Origin: Caldibacillus thermoamylovorans
GTDB lineage: Bacteria > Bacillota > Bacilli > Bacillales > Caldibacillaceae
NCBI RefSeq assembly: GCF_000751775.1
Contig: NZ_CCRF01000047.1
Location: 1-51,737, forward strand
Length of the DNA: 51,737 nt
Direction: 5' to 3'
Shown here in pieces: positions 1 to 7,620 of this stretch. The notes below the pieces were generated by a model. It was not told the DNA's origin, did not search any database, and saw only the letters and a program-made list of their open reading frames with translations. Positions within the stretch are counted from its first letter, which is position 1, and each line of letters opens with the position of its first letter. The position numbers and the translations under genes are program-made.

Positions 1-1
1 G

Positions 2-750
2 TTCGGTGAAGTTGGATTGTCCTTTTCATATAATCACAAATTGGTCTTGAGTGATTTTTCATTTTTACGATGTTGATGAACCGGGTGAAGGGAATATGGA
101 AAAATGAAGAGCTTGTACAATCGAGCGGTAAATAAAGTTCAAAGCAAAATTATTGAAGATATTGATCGTTATTTTGAACGGCTTGATGATTTGCCAACAC
201 TTGATCAATATTATCATGATCGCAATAATTTTTTACAACAGATTTGGCAAAATATATGGGTAAATGTTGTGCAAGGGGCATACTCGATTAAGGAACGGAA
301 GCAGTATTTGATTGAAAAAGGTGTGCAATTTGAAAGTGCAGATAATAATTAGTTAAAAAATTATTTCAAAGTGAGATAAAGGATGCATATACCTTTGATG
401 TGGAACAATGGCTTAATGATACATTTCCGGTCGCTGTATGGGAGAAAAAGTTTTTTGAAATTAAAAAGATGCAACTAAAAAGAGAAGAAGAAAGAAAGCT
501 GGAAGCCATGCGTGAGGAGCAAGAAAGGATTCTTGAAGAATTGGCTGAACAATGGCTTAGTAACAATGCAAAAAAACTATACATTTATATTCGGTACAAA
601 ATCGCACTCGAAGTAAAAAAGGATATGGAAGAGAGACCCAAATATGCGGGAAAAAGCTTCCCTTTCATCACCAATATGCGATATGCGACCGTTGTTATGA
701 GAGACGATTTTTTTATTTTTAACAAGGCCAGTGAAAATCAATTTGAATAA
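2..750 (+). pseudogene. Frameshifted gene remnant at left window edge, unknown family
   Basis: One coding sequence appears to run through three reading frames. Frame 2 is open from base 2 and contains FGEVGLSFSYNHKLVL. Frame 3 follows at about 60-100 with YDVDEPGEGNMEK. Frame 2 resumes at 104-352 with 82 residues beginning MKSLYNRAVNK. Frame 1 is open from about 343 to 750 and reads through a possible GTG at 400. The last part has a Lys/Glu-rich helix (KREEERKLEAMREEQERILE), probably a coiled coil. Joining the frames needs three indels, so I read it as a pseudogene cut by the window edge; two independent small genes (104-352 and 400-750) are possible. I do not recognise the family, and the 128 bases after it show no gene. 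Confidence 0.5.
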
Positions 751-878
751 GTATACTTACACAATATACAAGTGGGGTAGACCACATGAATAGAACTAGG
801 TATGGTGTTTGACGGGCGATCTTATGAATTTTTGCATTTTTTAGTGGTCTCATTTTTAACAAAAAGGAATGTTGAGAA

Positions 879-1334
879 GTGGAGAATGTGTTACCGAAAG
901 TATTAGTCGATGCTGACGGGTGTCCTGTCATTGATGAAACAATAAAAGTGGCAAAACAATTTGGCTTACAGGTTTTGCTGTTTTGTGATACATCCCATGC
1001 AATTGATCGCCCCGAAGCGGAAACAATTATTGTCTCCAAAGGGGCGGATGCGGTGGACTTTAAGTTAGTTAATCATGTCCGAAAAGGAGATATTATTGTA
1101 ACGCAAGATTATGGTCTTGCCTCAATGGTCCTTGCAAAAAAAGGATATGCCATCAATCAAAACGGTTGGGAATATACGTCTGAAAATATTGGACAACTTT
1201 TAGAATTCAGGTATACTTCACAAAAAATCAGGCGTGCCGGCGGGAGATTAAAAGGCCCGAAGAAGCGTCAAAAAGAAAACGATGAAAAGTTTGAACAAGC
1301 ATTAACGGAACTTTGTCTTAGAGCGATAAATTAA
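879..1334 (+). CDS. yqxD: YaiI/YqxD family protein (DUF188, UPF0178)
   Basis: The product has 151 residues, the usual length for this conserved bacterial family of unknown biochemical function. Diagnostic stretches are VDADGCPV near the N-terminus, SHAIDRPEA, TQDYGLASMVLAKKG in the middle and GGRLKGPKKR near the C-terminus. The family has a PIN/Toprim-like fold with conserved acidic residues, and nuclease activity has been proposed but is not established. Translation probably starts at GTG 879, about ten bases after an AAAAAGGA ribosome binding site. A GTG at 888 is too close to the only upstream GGAG to be preferred. In Bacillus subtilis yqxD sits near dnaG; here the neighbours are different, a decayed gene upstream and a hairpin-repeat array downstream. 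Confidence 0.93.
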   Translation: MENVLPKVLVDADGCPVIDETIKVAKQFGLQVLLFCDTSHAIDRPEAETIIVSKGADAVDFKLVNHVRKGDIIVTQDYGLASMVLAKKGYAINQNGWEYTSENIGQLLEFRYTSQKIRRAGGRLKGPKKRQKENDEKFEQALTELCLRAIN

Positions 1335-1367
1335 ATTTACGATAATATTATTATGTAAATTTGTGTA

Positions 1368-1961
1368 GTGACGATAAGTGTTTTCGTCACCATTTTGCGA
1401 TGGAAAATCAACTTTTTTGGCGATGAACCCCGTTCTCGTCGTCATTTTGAGAAGAAAAGAGCATTATTTTGGCGACGAGATCCATTCTCGTCGTCATTTT
1501 AAGCCGAAAAACTTGCTATTTTGGCGACGAGATCCATTCTCGTCGTCATTTTAAGCCGAAAAACTTGCTATTTTGGCGACGAACCCCGTTCTCGTCGCCA
1601 TTTTGAAGAGAAAATAGCTTTATTTTGGCGACGAACCCCGTTCTCGTCGCCATTTTGAAGAGAAAATAGCTTTATTTTGGCGACGAACCCCGTTCTCGTC
1701 GCCATTTTGAGCCGAAAAACTCACTTTTTTGGCGACGAGATCCATTCTCGTCGTCATTTTTTGCCGGAACCCCCATTTTTTGGCGACGAGATCCATTCTC
1801 GTCGTCATTTTTTGCCGGAACCCCCATTTTTTGGCGACGAGGCCCTTTCTCGTCGTCAATTTGAGGCCGGAAACTTCACTTTTTGGCGACGAACCCCGTT
1901 CTCGTCGCCATTTTGAAGAGAAAAGAGCATTATTTTGACGACGAGAACCAATCTCGTCAGC
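1368..1961 (+). repeat. Tandem array of 12 hairpin units, 51-52 bp period
   Basis: Twelve units begin at 1368, 1419, 1471, 1523, 1575, 1627, 1679, 1731, 1782, 1833, 1885 and 1937. Each has a left arm like GGCGACGA, a loop of about nine bases and a right arm TCGTCGCC or TCGTCGTC, followed by an AT-rich spacer of about 27 bases starting ATTTT. Two loop types alternate, accccgttc and gatccattc; the latter extends the stem to 10 bp. Adjacent pairs 3/4, 6/7 and 8/9 are identical or nearly so, as expected of recent local duplication. The first and last units are the most diverged. Open frames across the array exist only because the period is close to a multiple of three. The array lies between yqxD and the 3' end of the converging CAP gene. 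Confidence 0.95.
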
Positions 1962-2093
1962 TTTATGAAGCGAAGATACGAAGATATTGCCTTCATAGAG
2001 TTCAACTTTAGCGGTCACTCAGTGAACTCAATTCGGAAGGGTGGCGTTTTTTCATTTATGAGGCGGCATAATGCTGGCCGCCATTTAGGTTTC

Positions 2094-3008
2094 TTACTTC
2101 CCGATAAACATTTGTGTCCAATGGTATCCCTGTGTTTCAAAACCAACTCCTATATGGGTGAAGTTTTTATTTAATATATTAGCACGATGCCCGGAACTGT
2201 TCATCCATGCGTTTACTACTTCTTTAGGTGTTTTTTGCCCCTGTGCAATATTTTCTCCTGCCGTCTTGTAAGTAACACCAAAATCACGCATCATATCAAA
2301 CGGTGATCCATAGGTGGGGCTTGTATGAGAAAAATAATTATTTTGTTGCATATCTTGAGATTTTCTTTGGGCGACATCACTTAATGTCGTATCAATTTGT
2401 AAAGGAGCCAATCCGTTTTTTTTCCTTTGTTCGTTTGTTAAGTTTACAACTTGTCTGGCGAATTCCGATATGCCTGCATTTTGATTGGCTTCTGGATTGG
2501 TTGTATTTTGTTGGTTTTGATTGTTTGTTCCGGGTGCTCCTGTCTGTCCTTCATTTGGTGGTCCCGCTTGTTGATTATTGTTGCCTTGCCCTCGATTTGT
2601 TCCCCCAAAAAATTGGCTGAATTGCCCGCCAAAATATCTTTGGATTCTTTCATTTCGATAACTTATTTGTTCTTCATTGGTTGGTACATAATCATATTTT
2701 GCCTCTTGTATTAATATCGGCTTCGTATGGGGATAGTTATTACTGTTCGTTTTTGTTGAAGTTGCTGAAATTTCATTATTGTTTATATCATCTGTCATCT
2801 GCCTATCACCATTTGTTCTTCGGTTGGCATGGATTTCGTCATTGGTAACGCTATAATATGGCGAAGTTTGATTAGGTGTCCAACTTTCTTCCATATTCGT
2901 ATCTCTAACTTGATTATTTTCATTCCCGTTGTCTGCACCAAAATTTCCATTACATCCGGTGAGTAAACTAAAGGTTAACAATAAAACCGGATAATATTTT
3001 TTAATCAT
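2094..3008 (-). CDS. CAP/SCP domain lipoprotein (YkwD-like)
   Basis: This is a secreted, probably membrane-anchored protein of 304 residues. It opens with a lipoprotein signal peptide whose lipobox is LLTGC (Cys19). A long low-complexity linker rich in Asn, Gln and Gly follows to about residue 175. The C-terminal 120 residues form a CAP (PR-1-like) domain, recognisable from LTNEQRKKNGLAPLQ, YFSHTSPTYGSPFDMM, AGENIAQGQKTPKEVV and SGHRANILNKNFTHIGVGF. The His in FSHTSP and the Glu in GENIA are the typical CAP cleft residues. Bacillus relatives include YkwD and the spore-coat protein SafA-associated CAP proteins; the role of most is unknown. The start ATG has a strong AAGGAGGG site. It ends facing the hairpin array. 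Confidence 0.9.
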   Translation of the reverse strand: MIKKYYPVLLLTFSLLTGCNGNFGADNGNENNQVRDTNMEESWTPNQTSPYYSVTNDEIHANRRTNGDRQMTDDINNNEISATSTKTNSNNYPHTKPILIQEAKYDYVPTNEEQISYRNERIQRYFGGQFSQFFGGTNRGQGNNNQQAGPPNEGQTGAPGTNNQNQQNTTNPEANQNAGISEFARQVVNLTNEQRKKNGLAPLQIDTTLSDVAQRKSQDMQQNNYFSHTSPTYGSPFDMMRDFGVTYKTAGENIAQGQKTPKEVVNAWMNSSGHRANILNKNFTHIGVGFETQGYHWTQMFIGK

Positions 3009-3100
3009 TAAATATCCCTCCTTTCGTTCGTAGCGGCAATATTAGTTTTCTTATCGGTTGATGATTCTATTATGGTAATTCCAGTCATAAGAGGAACTCA

Positions 3101-3322
3101 ATGGACATCTATAATAAATTAAACGGAGATTATGTAAATTCGGTATAAAAGCTTGCCGGGTTCGATTCGTTATTGATATTAAATTTACATGAAAAAGAAA
3201 TGCAGATGATTTGTACTATGTAGGATAAAACATAGAAAAGATTGCTGTTCGAATTGGAAAGCGCTTTAGGTGTAAAAGGAAAATTGCAGCAAATGGGGTA
3301 TCTGCATAAAAGTAGAGTTTGA
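3101..3322 (+). pseudogene. Possible decayed small gene
   Basis: An ATG preceded by AAGAGGAA opens a frame that reads MDIYNKLNGDYVNSV, a stop, then KLAGFDSLLILNLHEKEMQM, two more stops, and RLLFELESALGVKGKLQQMG before a final TGA. The amino-acid composition looks protein-like between the stops, so this may be a small gene inactivated by nonsense mutations. No family is recognised and chance is not excluded. Confidence 0.25.
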
Positions 3323-3371
3323 AAGAAAAAAGTATTGACGATCAGATTCAAGTAGAACTAGGCTGAAAAAA

Positions 3372-3380
3372 TGATATAAT
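3372..3380 (+). promoter_or_regulatory. Extended -10 promoter for the toxin RNA
   Basis: The sequence TGATATAAT is a consensus extended -10 element (TGnTATAAT). No convincing -35 hexamer lies 16-18 bases upstream; a TTGACG at 3335 is too far away. It would start a transcript near 3387 with an untranslated leader of about 90 bases before the toxin start codon. Confidence 0.5.
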
Positions 3381-3479
3381 TGAGACATACAACTACATAG
3401 CAGGGTGGGCAGTGGCCGCAATCTTTCTTTGAATGGAGGTGATGTTTTAAAAACTTCCTTCGAAGGGAGGTGGCCACTG

Positions 3480-3581
3480 GTGGTTACGTATGAAGCACTA
3501 AATTTGATGTTAGCCTTCGGAATGTTTATTTTAACATTCATATCAGTTTTAGTGGCTATCTTTTTCAATAAAAAGAAATAA
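3480..3581 (+). CDS. Putative holin-like toxin of a type I toxin-antitoxin system
   Basis: This 33-residue protein reads MVTYEALNLMLAFGMFILTF followed by ISVLVAIFFNKKK. It has a short polar N-terminus, a single membrane-spanning helix and a basic tail, which is the signature of the Hol_Tox family (TxpA/BsrG/YonT-like peptides of Bacillus). Such toxins disturb the membrane and are held off by an antisense RNA. The start is GTG at 3480, nine bases after a GGGAGG site. That site lies in a hairpin (CTTCCT/AGGGAG), and GGCCACTG just before the start codon can pair with CAGTGGCC at 3410-3417, so translation is probably blocked until the RNA is processed. A G-rich intrinsic terminator follows at once. 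A two-codon frame (ATG TTT stop) with its own GGAGG lies in the leader. Confidence 0.8.
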   Translation: MVTYEALNLMLAFGMFILTFISVLVAIFFNKKK

Positions 3582-3625
3582 CCCCACCCTTGCACCGACC
3601 AAGTGTTTTAAAGGGTAGGGTTTTT
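3580..3625 (+). terminator. Terminator of the toxin transcript
   Basis: An AACCCCACCCTT arm pairs with AAGGGTAGGGTT across a loop of about 18 bases and is followed by a short T run. It begins at the toxin stop codon. Confidence 0.7.
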
Positions 3626-3718
3626 CTGCTCTGAAATTCATGCGGTCACTGCTATTCTGGCAGTGTAGTTGTATATATGGATGCCATTTTTAAGGCATCC
3701 TTTTTTAGTATCATCTTC
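3590..3718 (-). ncRNA. Candidate antisense antitoxin RNA
   Basis: A minus-strand promoter at 3726-3753 would start an RNA near 3718 that runs leftward into the 3' untranslated region of the toxin mRNA. This is the geometry of TxpA/RatA and BsrG/SR4, where the antitoxin overlaps the toxin tail. The RNA would contain the GGATGCC/GGCATCC hairpin near its 5' end and could end at the hairpin shared with the toxin terminator. The 3' end is a guess. Confidence 0.45.
3679..3706 (+). terminator. Rho-independent terminator
   Basis: GGATGCC and GGCATCC form a 7-bp stem over an 8-base loop, followed by six T residues. It could be a back-up terminator for the toxin mRNA. Confidence 0.7.
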
Positions 3719-3725
3719 TATTTTT

Positions 3726-3753
3726 ATTATATACCAGAAAATGATTTTTACAA
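3726..3753 (-). promoter_or_regulatory. Sigma-A type promoter for the candidate antitoxin RNA
   Basis: Read on the minus strand, TTGTAA and TATAAT are separated by 16 bases. The predicted start is about 3718, directed toward the toxin gene. Confidence 0.5.
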
Positions 3754-3972
3754 CTCAATATGCTTGTTTTTGTTAAAAATAAGCCATATTTTTCTTCATG
3801 GACGGCAAGATTTGGCCATTGTTTTGTCAGTATAAATAGGGAGCAGATGAAATTGTTCCACTTACGACCATCTCTATCATGTATATTTTCTCTTTACGCA
3901 AATAATGGGCTTCGACTTCTCTTTTTTAGTTGTTTTTCTGCATTAATTGCTCTTACCTTTACAAGTTTTTTT

Positions 3973-4197
3973 AATAATCATATTCCCGAAGGCTTTTATA
4001 GTCAAGTGAAAAACCGTTTATAACGGATTGAAGGTCAAATTCGCATTCGCGAGATCTTACATGCAAAAGATTGTAAGGATGTGGTTACCCAATTGTCCGC
4101 AACTAGGACAGCGAATGATCGTACCATTGAGGTTATTGCCAGTTCGAACATCTTTGAATGTGTAAAGAACTCTGAAACAAACGGTGCTAAATTGTAA
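3973..4197 (+). pseudogene. CsoR/CstR-family repressor, broken
   Basis: The reading frame contains PEGFYSQVKNRL, a TAA stop at 4021-4023, and directly afterwards in the same frame RIEGQIRIREILHAKDCKDV, VTQLSATRTANDRTIEV and SNIFECV. The NRL(K)RIEGQ and KDC...QLSA...C motifs define the CsoR/RcnR/FrmR family. The stop replaces the usual Lys between NRL and RIEGQ, and Gly is missing after GQIR. Two Cys are kept, but the position three residues before the second Cys, His in copper-sensing CsoR, is not His. That resembles the persulfide-sensing CstR/YrkD group. No convincing start codon is left upstream. I read it as a dead regulator whose target operon is not in this window. Confidence 0.7.
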
Positions 4198-4271
4198 AGT
4201 CAAATGCATAAAATTTTTTTAAATCTTGTTAGATTACGGTTGCCTGTAAAAAGCTAATCCTATCAAGGGAA

Positions 4272-4793
4272 ATGATGCGGATTTTGATGGATGAAGAACG
4301 ATTGAGCTGGGACGATGCATGGAATATTACGACAAAAGTTTTTGCCTATACCAACCATACGACATTAAGTGAGGCAATGGAGACTTGGCCAATCGAAATG
4401 TTTCAACAATTGTTACCGAGAATCTACATGATCGTCCATGAAATCAATGAACGGTTTTGTCAACGAATCTGGTATGATTATCCCGAGTTTAGGGAACAGA
4501 TTCCGGAAATGACAATCATTGCTCGCGGAAAAATACATATGGCGAAACTTGCCATCGTGGGAAGTTTCTCCGTTAATGGAGTTGCCAAGCTTCATACAGA
4601 AATTTTAAAAACGAGGGAAATGAAATATTTTTATCAAATGGATTTGGGAAAATTTAACAATAAAACAAATGGGATTGCTCACAGGCGCTGGTTATTGCAG
4701 GTTAATCCGAAATTAGCCTCGCTTATTACAGAGGTAATCGGCCCGAATTGGATTATATTCCCCAGGCTTGTTGCAGTAAATTTTAAGAATTGA
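4272..4793 (+). pseudogene. glgP: Internal fragment of glycogen phosphorylase
   Basis: About 165 residues match the middle of glycogen/maltodextrin phosphorylase: MRILMDEERLSWDDAWNITT, FAYTNHTTLSEAMETWP, RIYMIVHEINERF, VNGVAKLHTEILK, NKTNGIAHRRWL and a final GPNWI. The full enzyme has about 800 residues, so both the N-terminal part and the C-terminal pyridoxal-phosphate-binding half are missing. The last residues before the stop (FPRLVAVNFKN) are not phosphorylase-like. The frame itself is intact. The sequence just after the stop (TTTTAAGAATTGAGTATAAG) resembles the dispersed repeat at 44698, so a repeat may have been involved in the truncation. No other glg gene is present. Confidence 0.88.
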
Positions 4794-4959
4794 GTATAAG
4801 CGGCTAAGGGACCGAACTGACAAATTGCTAGATCATATTATTTATCATAAATTTTTCTCTTCAAAACGATTGATGAAACATAAATAGTGAAAATTACCAA
4901 GCAAAATTTTTTATAATAAAAGTTTTTATAGGCAAAATGTAGATGAAAGAGGTGATTAG

Positions 4960-5220
4960 ATGAACTTTTTTGATGAAAACCATTCTTATCAAGCAGGGGA
5001 TATTGTCTATGTATTTTATCGCAATCCTCATACACAAGATGTTGCCAATATACAAGAAGCTGCAGTCGTTCGCCATCCCGATAATCCAAATCAACTGGCT
5101 ATTTTTTTATATGAAACATATTATCCGCTCTCAGATGAAATCGCTATTTTTCAAAGTGAGGAAGAAGCAAAGCAAGCATATCATTATTTTTTTGGTGATG
5201 ATGAAGAGACTTATTTTTAA
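4960..5220 (+). CDS. splA: SplA, transcriptional regulator of spore photoproduct lyase
   Basis: This 86-residue protein matches the small SplA family: AGDIVYVFYRNPHTQDVANI, AAVVRHPDNPNQLAIFLYET and a C-terminal EEAKQAYHYFFG. SplA is described as a TRAP-like negative regulator of the splAB operon, which in Bacillus subtilis is transcribed in the forespore by sigma-G. The ATG follows a GAAAGAGGTGAT ribosome binding site at good spacing. splB follows after 20 bases, so the two form an operon. I could not find a convincing sigma-G promoter in the AT-rich leader. Confidence 0.92.
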   Translation: MNFFDENHSYQAGDIVYVFYRNPHTQDVANIQEAAVVRHPDNPNQLAIFLYETYYPLSDEIAIFQSEEEAKQAYHYFFGDDEETYF

Positions 5221-5240
5221 AGAAGGGAGTGAAATTGATC

Positions 5241-6266
5241 GTGAAGCCGTTTATGCCCCGACTAGTTTATTTTGAACCGAAAGCTTTAGAGTATCCGCTC
5301 GGAAAACAATTGTTTGATAAATTCGAAAAAATGAATTTAGAAATTCGCTATACGACATCCCACAATCAAATACGTGATTTACCCGGCGATAATGATTTTC
5401 AGAAATACCGAGTGGCCAAATCAACATTAGTCGTCGGAGTAAGGAAAACGCTCCGTTTCGATACATCAAAGCCCTCTGCGGAATATGCCATTCCACTTGC
5501 GACAGGTTGTATGGGTCATTGCCATTATTGCTATTTACAAACGACAATGGGCAATAAACCGTATATTCGAACGTATGTAAATGTCGAGGAAATTTTTGAA
5601 GCTGCTGATAAATATATGGAGGAACGAGCGCCGGAAATAACGAGATTTGAAGCTTCATGTACGTCTGATATTGTTGGGATCGATCATTTAACCCATTCAT
5701 TAAAGCGAGCGATTGAACATATTGGTGAGTCAGAATATGGCAGGCTCCGGTTTGTGACGAAATTTGATTCCGTCGATCATTTATTAGATGCGAAACATAA
5801 TGGCAAAACAAGATTCCGCTTTAGTATTAATGCCGATTATGTAATAAAGTACTTTGAACCGGGCACGGCACCATTAACCAAAAGAATTGAAGCAGCCGCA
5901 AAAGTTGCCAAAGCCGGCTTTCCATTAGGGTTTATTGTCGCTCCTATCTATTTGCATGAAGGATGGGAAGAAGGTTATTACCATTTATTTGAACGATTGG
6001 ATGCGGAATTGCCGCAAGAGGTAAGAAAAGATTTAACGTTTGAATTTATCCAGCATCGTTTTACAAAACCGGCCAAACGAGTCATACAAAAAAATTATCC
6101 AATGACAAAACTGGAACTGAATGAAGAAGCGAGAAAATATAAGTGGGGAAAATATGGTATAGGCAAATATGTATACAAAGATGATGAGCAATTAGAAATT
6201 CAGAAACATTTACATGTATATATGAAAAAGTTTTTTCCGGAAGCAAAGCTGGAATATTTTACATAA
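5241..6266 (+). CDS. splB: Spore photoproduct lyase (radical SAM)
   Basis: SplB reverses the spore photoproduct 5-thyminyl-5,6-dihydrothymine to two thymines during germination, using S-adenosylmethionine and a 4Fe-4S cluster. With GTG 5241 as start the protein has 341 residues, as in the family. The cluster cysteines are in ATGCMGHCHYC (residues 90, 94, 97). The catalytic hydrogen-donor Cys is in FEASCTSDIVG (residue 140). Long stretches (KPSAEYAIP, NGKTRFRFSINADYVIK, GFIVAPIYLHEGWEEGY) are typical. An in-frame GTG at 5229 lies only one base after the AGAAGGG, so 5241 fits the ribosome binding site better and matches known N-termini. Expected in the forespore. Confidence 0.97.
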   Translation: MKPFMPRLVYFEPKALEYPLGKQLFDKFEKMNLEIRYTTSHNQIRDLPGDNDFQKYRVAKSTLVVGVRKTLRFDTSKPSAEYAIPLATGCMGHCHYCYLQTTMGNKPYIRTYVNVEEIFEAADKYMEERAPEITRFEASCTSDIVGIDHLTHSLKRAIEHIGESEYGRLRFVTKFDSVDHLLDAKHNGKTRFRFSINADYVIKYFEPGTAPLTKRIEAAAKVAKAGFPLGFIVAPIYLHEGWEEGYYHLFERLDAELPQEVRKDLTFEFIQHRFTKPAKRVIQKNYPMTKLELNEEARKYKWGKYGIGKYVYKDDEQLEIQKHLHVYMKKFFPEAKLEYFT

Positions 6267-6389
6267 TATATTTATGGTAAAGACAAAACCGTTATCCCGC
6301 ACTTTATTGTTTTATGGCGAATAAAAACTTGTCCTTCTTTTTCCTACTGCTTCATATACATTTTATAGTTAGGTAAAGGAGGGCAGAAC

Positions 6390-6665
6390 ATGTTTCAAAT
6401 GTTCGAAAAGGCAATTTTAGGGATGGCATTTTTACGCATTTTTTCCGGATCCTTAGAAATATTAGTTGCACTAATTATTTTGAAGTTAAACAATGTAGAG
6501 AAAGCTTTAGTTGTCAATAGCTCTTTAGCATTGATCGGACCGCTTATTTTAATTACGACAACGTCCATTGGTTTAATCGGGATGGCAGATAAAATTTCTT
6601 TTACAAAAATTATTTGGGTATTTATCGGAATTGCCTTTATTCTGTATGGAGTAAAGAGTGGCTAG
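6390..6665 (+). CDS. yqhV: YqhV family membrane protein (DUF2619)
   Basis: The product is 91 residues with three hydrophobic segments at about 8-30, 40-62 and 68-88, and matches the small YqhV family (MAFLRIFSGSLEILVALIIL, NNVEKALVVNSSLALIGP). In Bacillus subtilis yqhV lies upstream of the spoIIIA operon; no spoIIIA gene is present here, so the gene has moved or the neighbourhood has been lost. Function is unknown. The start ATG follows AAAGGAGGGCAGAAC. A symmetric hairpin separates it from the converging thioesterase gene. Confidence 0.85.
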   Translation: MFQMFEKAILGMAFLRIFSGSLEILVALIILKLNNVEKALVVNSSLALIGPLILITTTSIGLIGMADKISFTKIIWVFIGIAFILYGVKSG

Positions 6666-6681
6666 AAAGAAAATCATAGTG

Positions 6682-6716
6682 ATGAGGCTCCCTAATAAAA
6701 TAAAGAGCCTCATTTC
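6682..6716. terminator. Bidirectional terminator
   Basis: ATGAGGCTC and GAGCCTCAT form a 9-bp stem with a 13-base A/T-rich loop between two converging genes. T-rich tracts flank both sides only weakly. Confidence 0.65.
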
Positions 6717-6730
6717 AAAAGATGGACGAA

Positions 6731-7486
6731 TTATCTTTCGCTTATTTCTACTGTCGCTTTAAAAACAGTATTTCCGGATTCTCCCTTTTGACCTTCGATA
6801 TAAATTTTGTTTTCACGGGATTCTGATACATCACGAAATAATGTGATGGTATCGCCCGGTAAGGCTTCATTAATAAAATTTACTTCAATCGCCTTTACTT
6901 CAAATTGCCGGTGATTTTCGATCGGAAAACAATCCATTGCATAGTCAACATATCTGGAATTGTTTAAATGTCCGTTAAAATCTACATCACTATACCCGAT
7001 TACTTTTTGATATACTTTTTCAAGATGTCCATAGCCATTCAATTTCCCCAGTTTTTTCTCAAGAGCTCTTTCTTTAATGACACTTGGATAATGAATGCCA
7101 ATTGCATCATTGCGTTTCAGTCTCCGTTGATGGATATCCATTAATACCCAGACCGAAACCGCCCGGATGATGACTTCTCCATTGGCGTCACGGACAAGAT
7201 AATCTCTTTCAAATTCGATTCGTTTAGGTTCTAACGGCCAAGTCTCAATTGTTATTTTCTCGTCCCATTCCGGCATTCGGGTAATTTCAACACGAATTCG
7301 AATTAAAACCCAACTTACCCCAAATTGGCTTTCCAGTTGTTCAATTCCATAACCTAATTCGACTGAGGCCAGACTTGCGACATCTTGAAAATAGCTAAAA
7401 AGGGTGCTTAATTTCACTTTTTTTGTAAAATCAACATCGCGTAAATCAACATGAATTTTTGACTGGAAACGAATATTTTGTTCCAT
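6731..7486 (-). CDS. Acyl-ACP thioesterase (FatA/FatB type)
   Basis: A 251-residue cytosolic enzyme expected to hydrolyse acyl-acyl carrier protein and release free fatty acids. It has the two tandem hot-dog domains of the family. The N-terminal one contains LSTLFSYFQDVASLASVELG, VSWVLIRIRVEITRMPEW and ETWPLEPKRIEFERDYLV. The C-terminal one contains YSDVDFNGHLNNSRYVDY, the typical D-x-N-x-H-x-N active-site block. Length matches bacterial members. The start ATG follows an AGAGGA site by six bases. It is a single-gene unit, converging with yqhV and divergent from the zinc regulator. The in vivo acyl substrate cannot be read from the sequence. Confidence 0.93.
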   Translation of the reverse strand: MEQNIRFQSKIHVDLRDVDFTKKVKLSTLFSYFQDVASLASVELGYGIEQLESQFGVSWVLIRIRVEITRMPEWDEKITIETWPLEPKRIEFERDYLVRDANGEVIIRAVSVWVLMDIHQRRLKRNDAIGIHYPSVIKERALEKKLGKLNGYGHLEKVYQKVIGYSDVDFNGHLNNSRYVDYAMDCFPIENHRQFEVKAIEVNFINEALPGDTITLFRDVSESRENKIYIEGQKGESGNTVFKATVEISER

Positions 7487-7620
7487 AATGAATCCTCTTT
7501 TCTATATGTCCATTATTGGAGTTTGTAATGAAGTATAAGTTTATCGTAACAAATGAATAAAAAATTTGCTATCCCTGACCAAATTTGCTTACTGAAAAAG
7601 TTCATCTGGATTTAACTGGA

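Noticed and set aside
1368-1961. CRISPR array or integron attC array
   Set aside because: The repeats are regular, but the segments between them are also repeated and not unique, and there is no cas gene, integrase or cassette. The hairpin minisatellite reading explains everything.
1620-2018. Long open frames across the hairpin array on both strands
   Set aside because: They consist of 17-residue repeats produced by the 51-bp period and have no ribosome binding sites; no real protein is likely.
2303-2714. Hydrophobic frames opposite the CAP lipoprotein
   Set aside because: They are shadows of the Gln/Asn-rich linker read on the other strand.
3150-3185. tRNA T-arm like GGTTCGATTC near 3168, and another at 40018-40032
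   Set aside because: Flanking bases do not form the T-stem or acceptor stem at 3168; at 40018 an arm forms but no D-arm or anticodon arm is present upstream.
3760-3972. N-terminal 70 residues of the open frame that leads into the CsoR-like remnant
   Set aside because: The frame is open but not similar to any CsoR-family N-terminus and lies over the candidate antitoxin promoter; only the last 16 residues look real.
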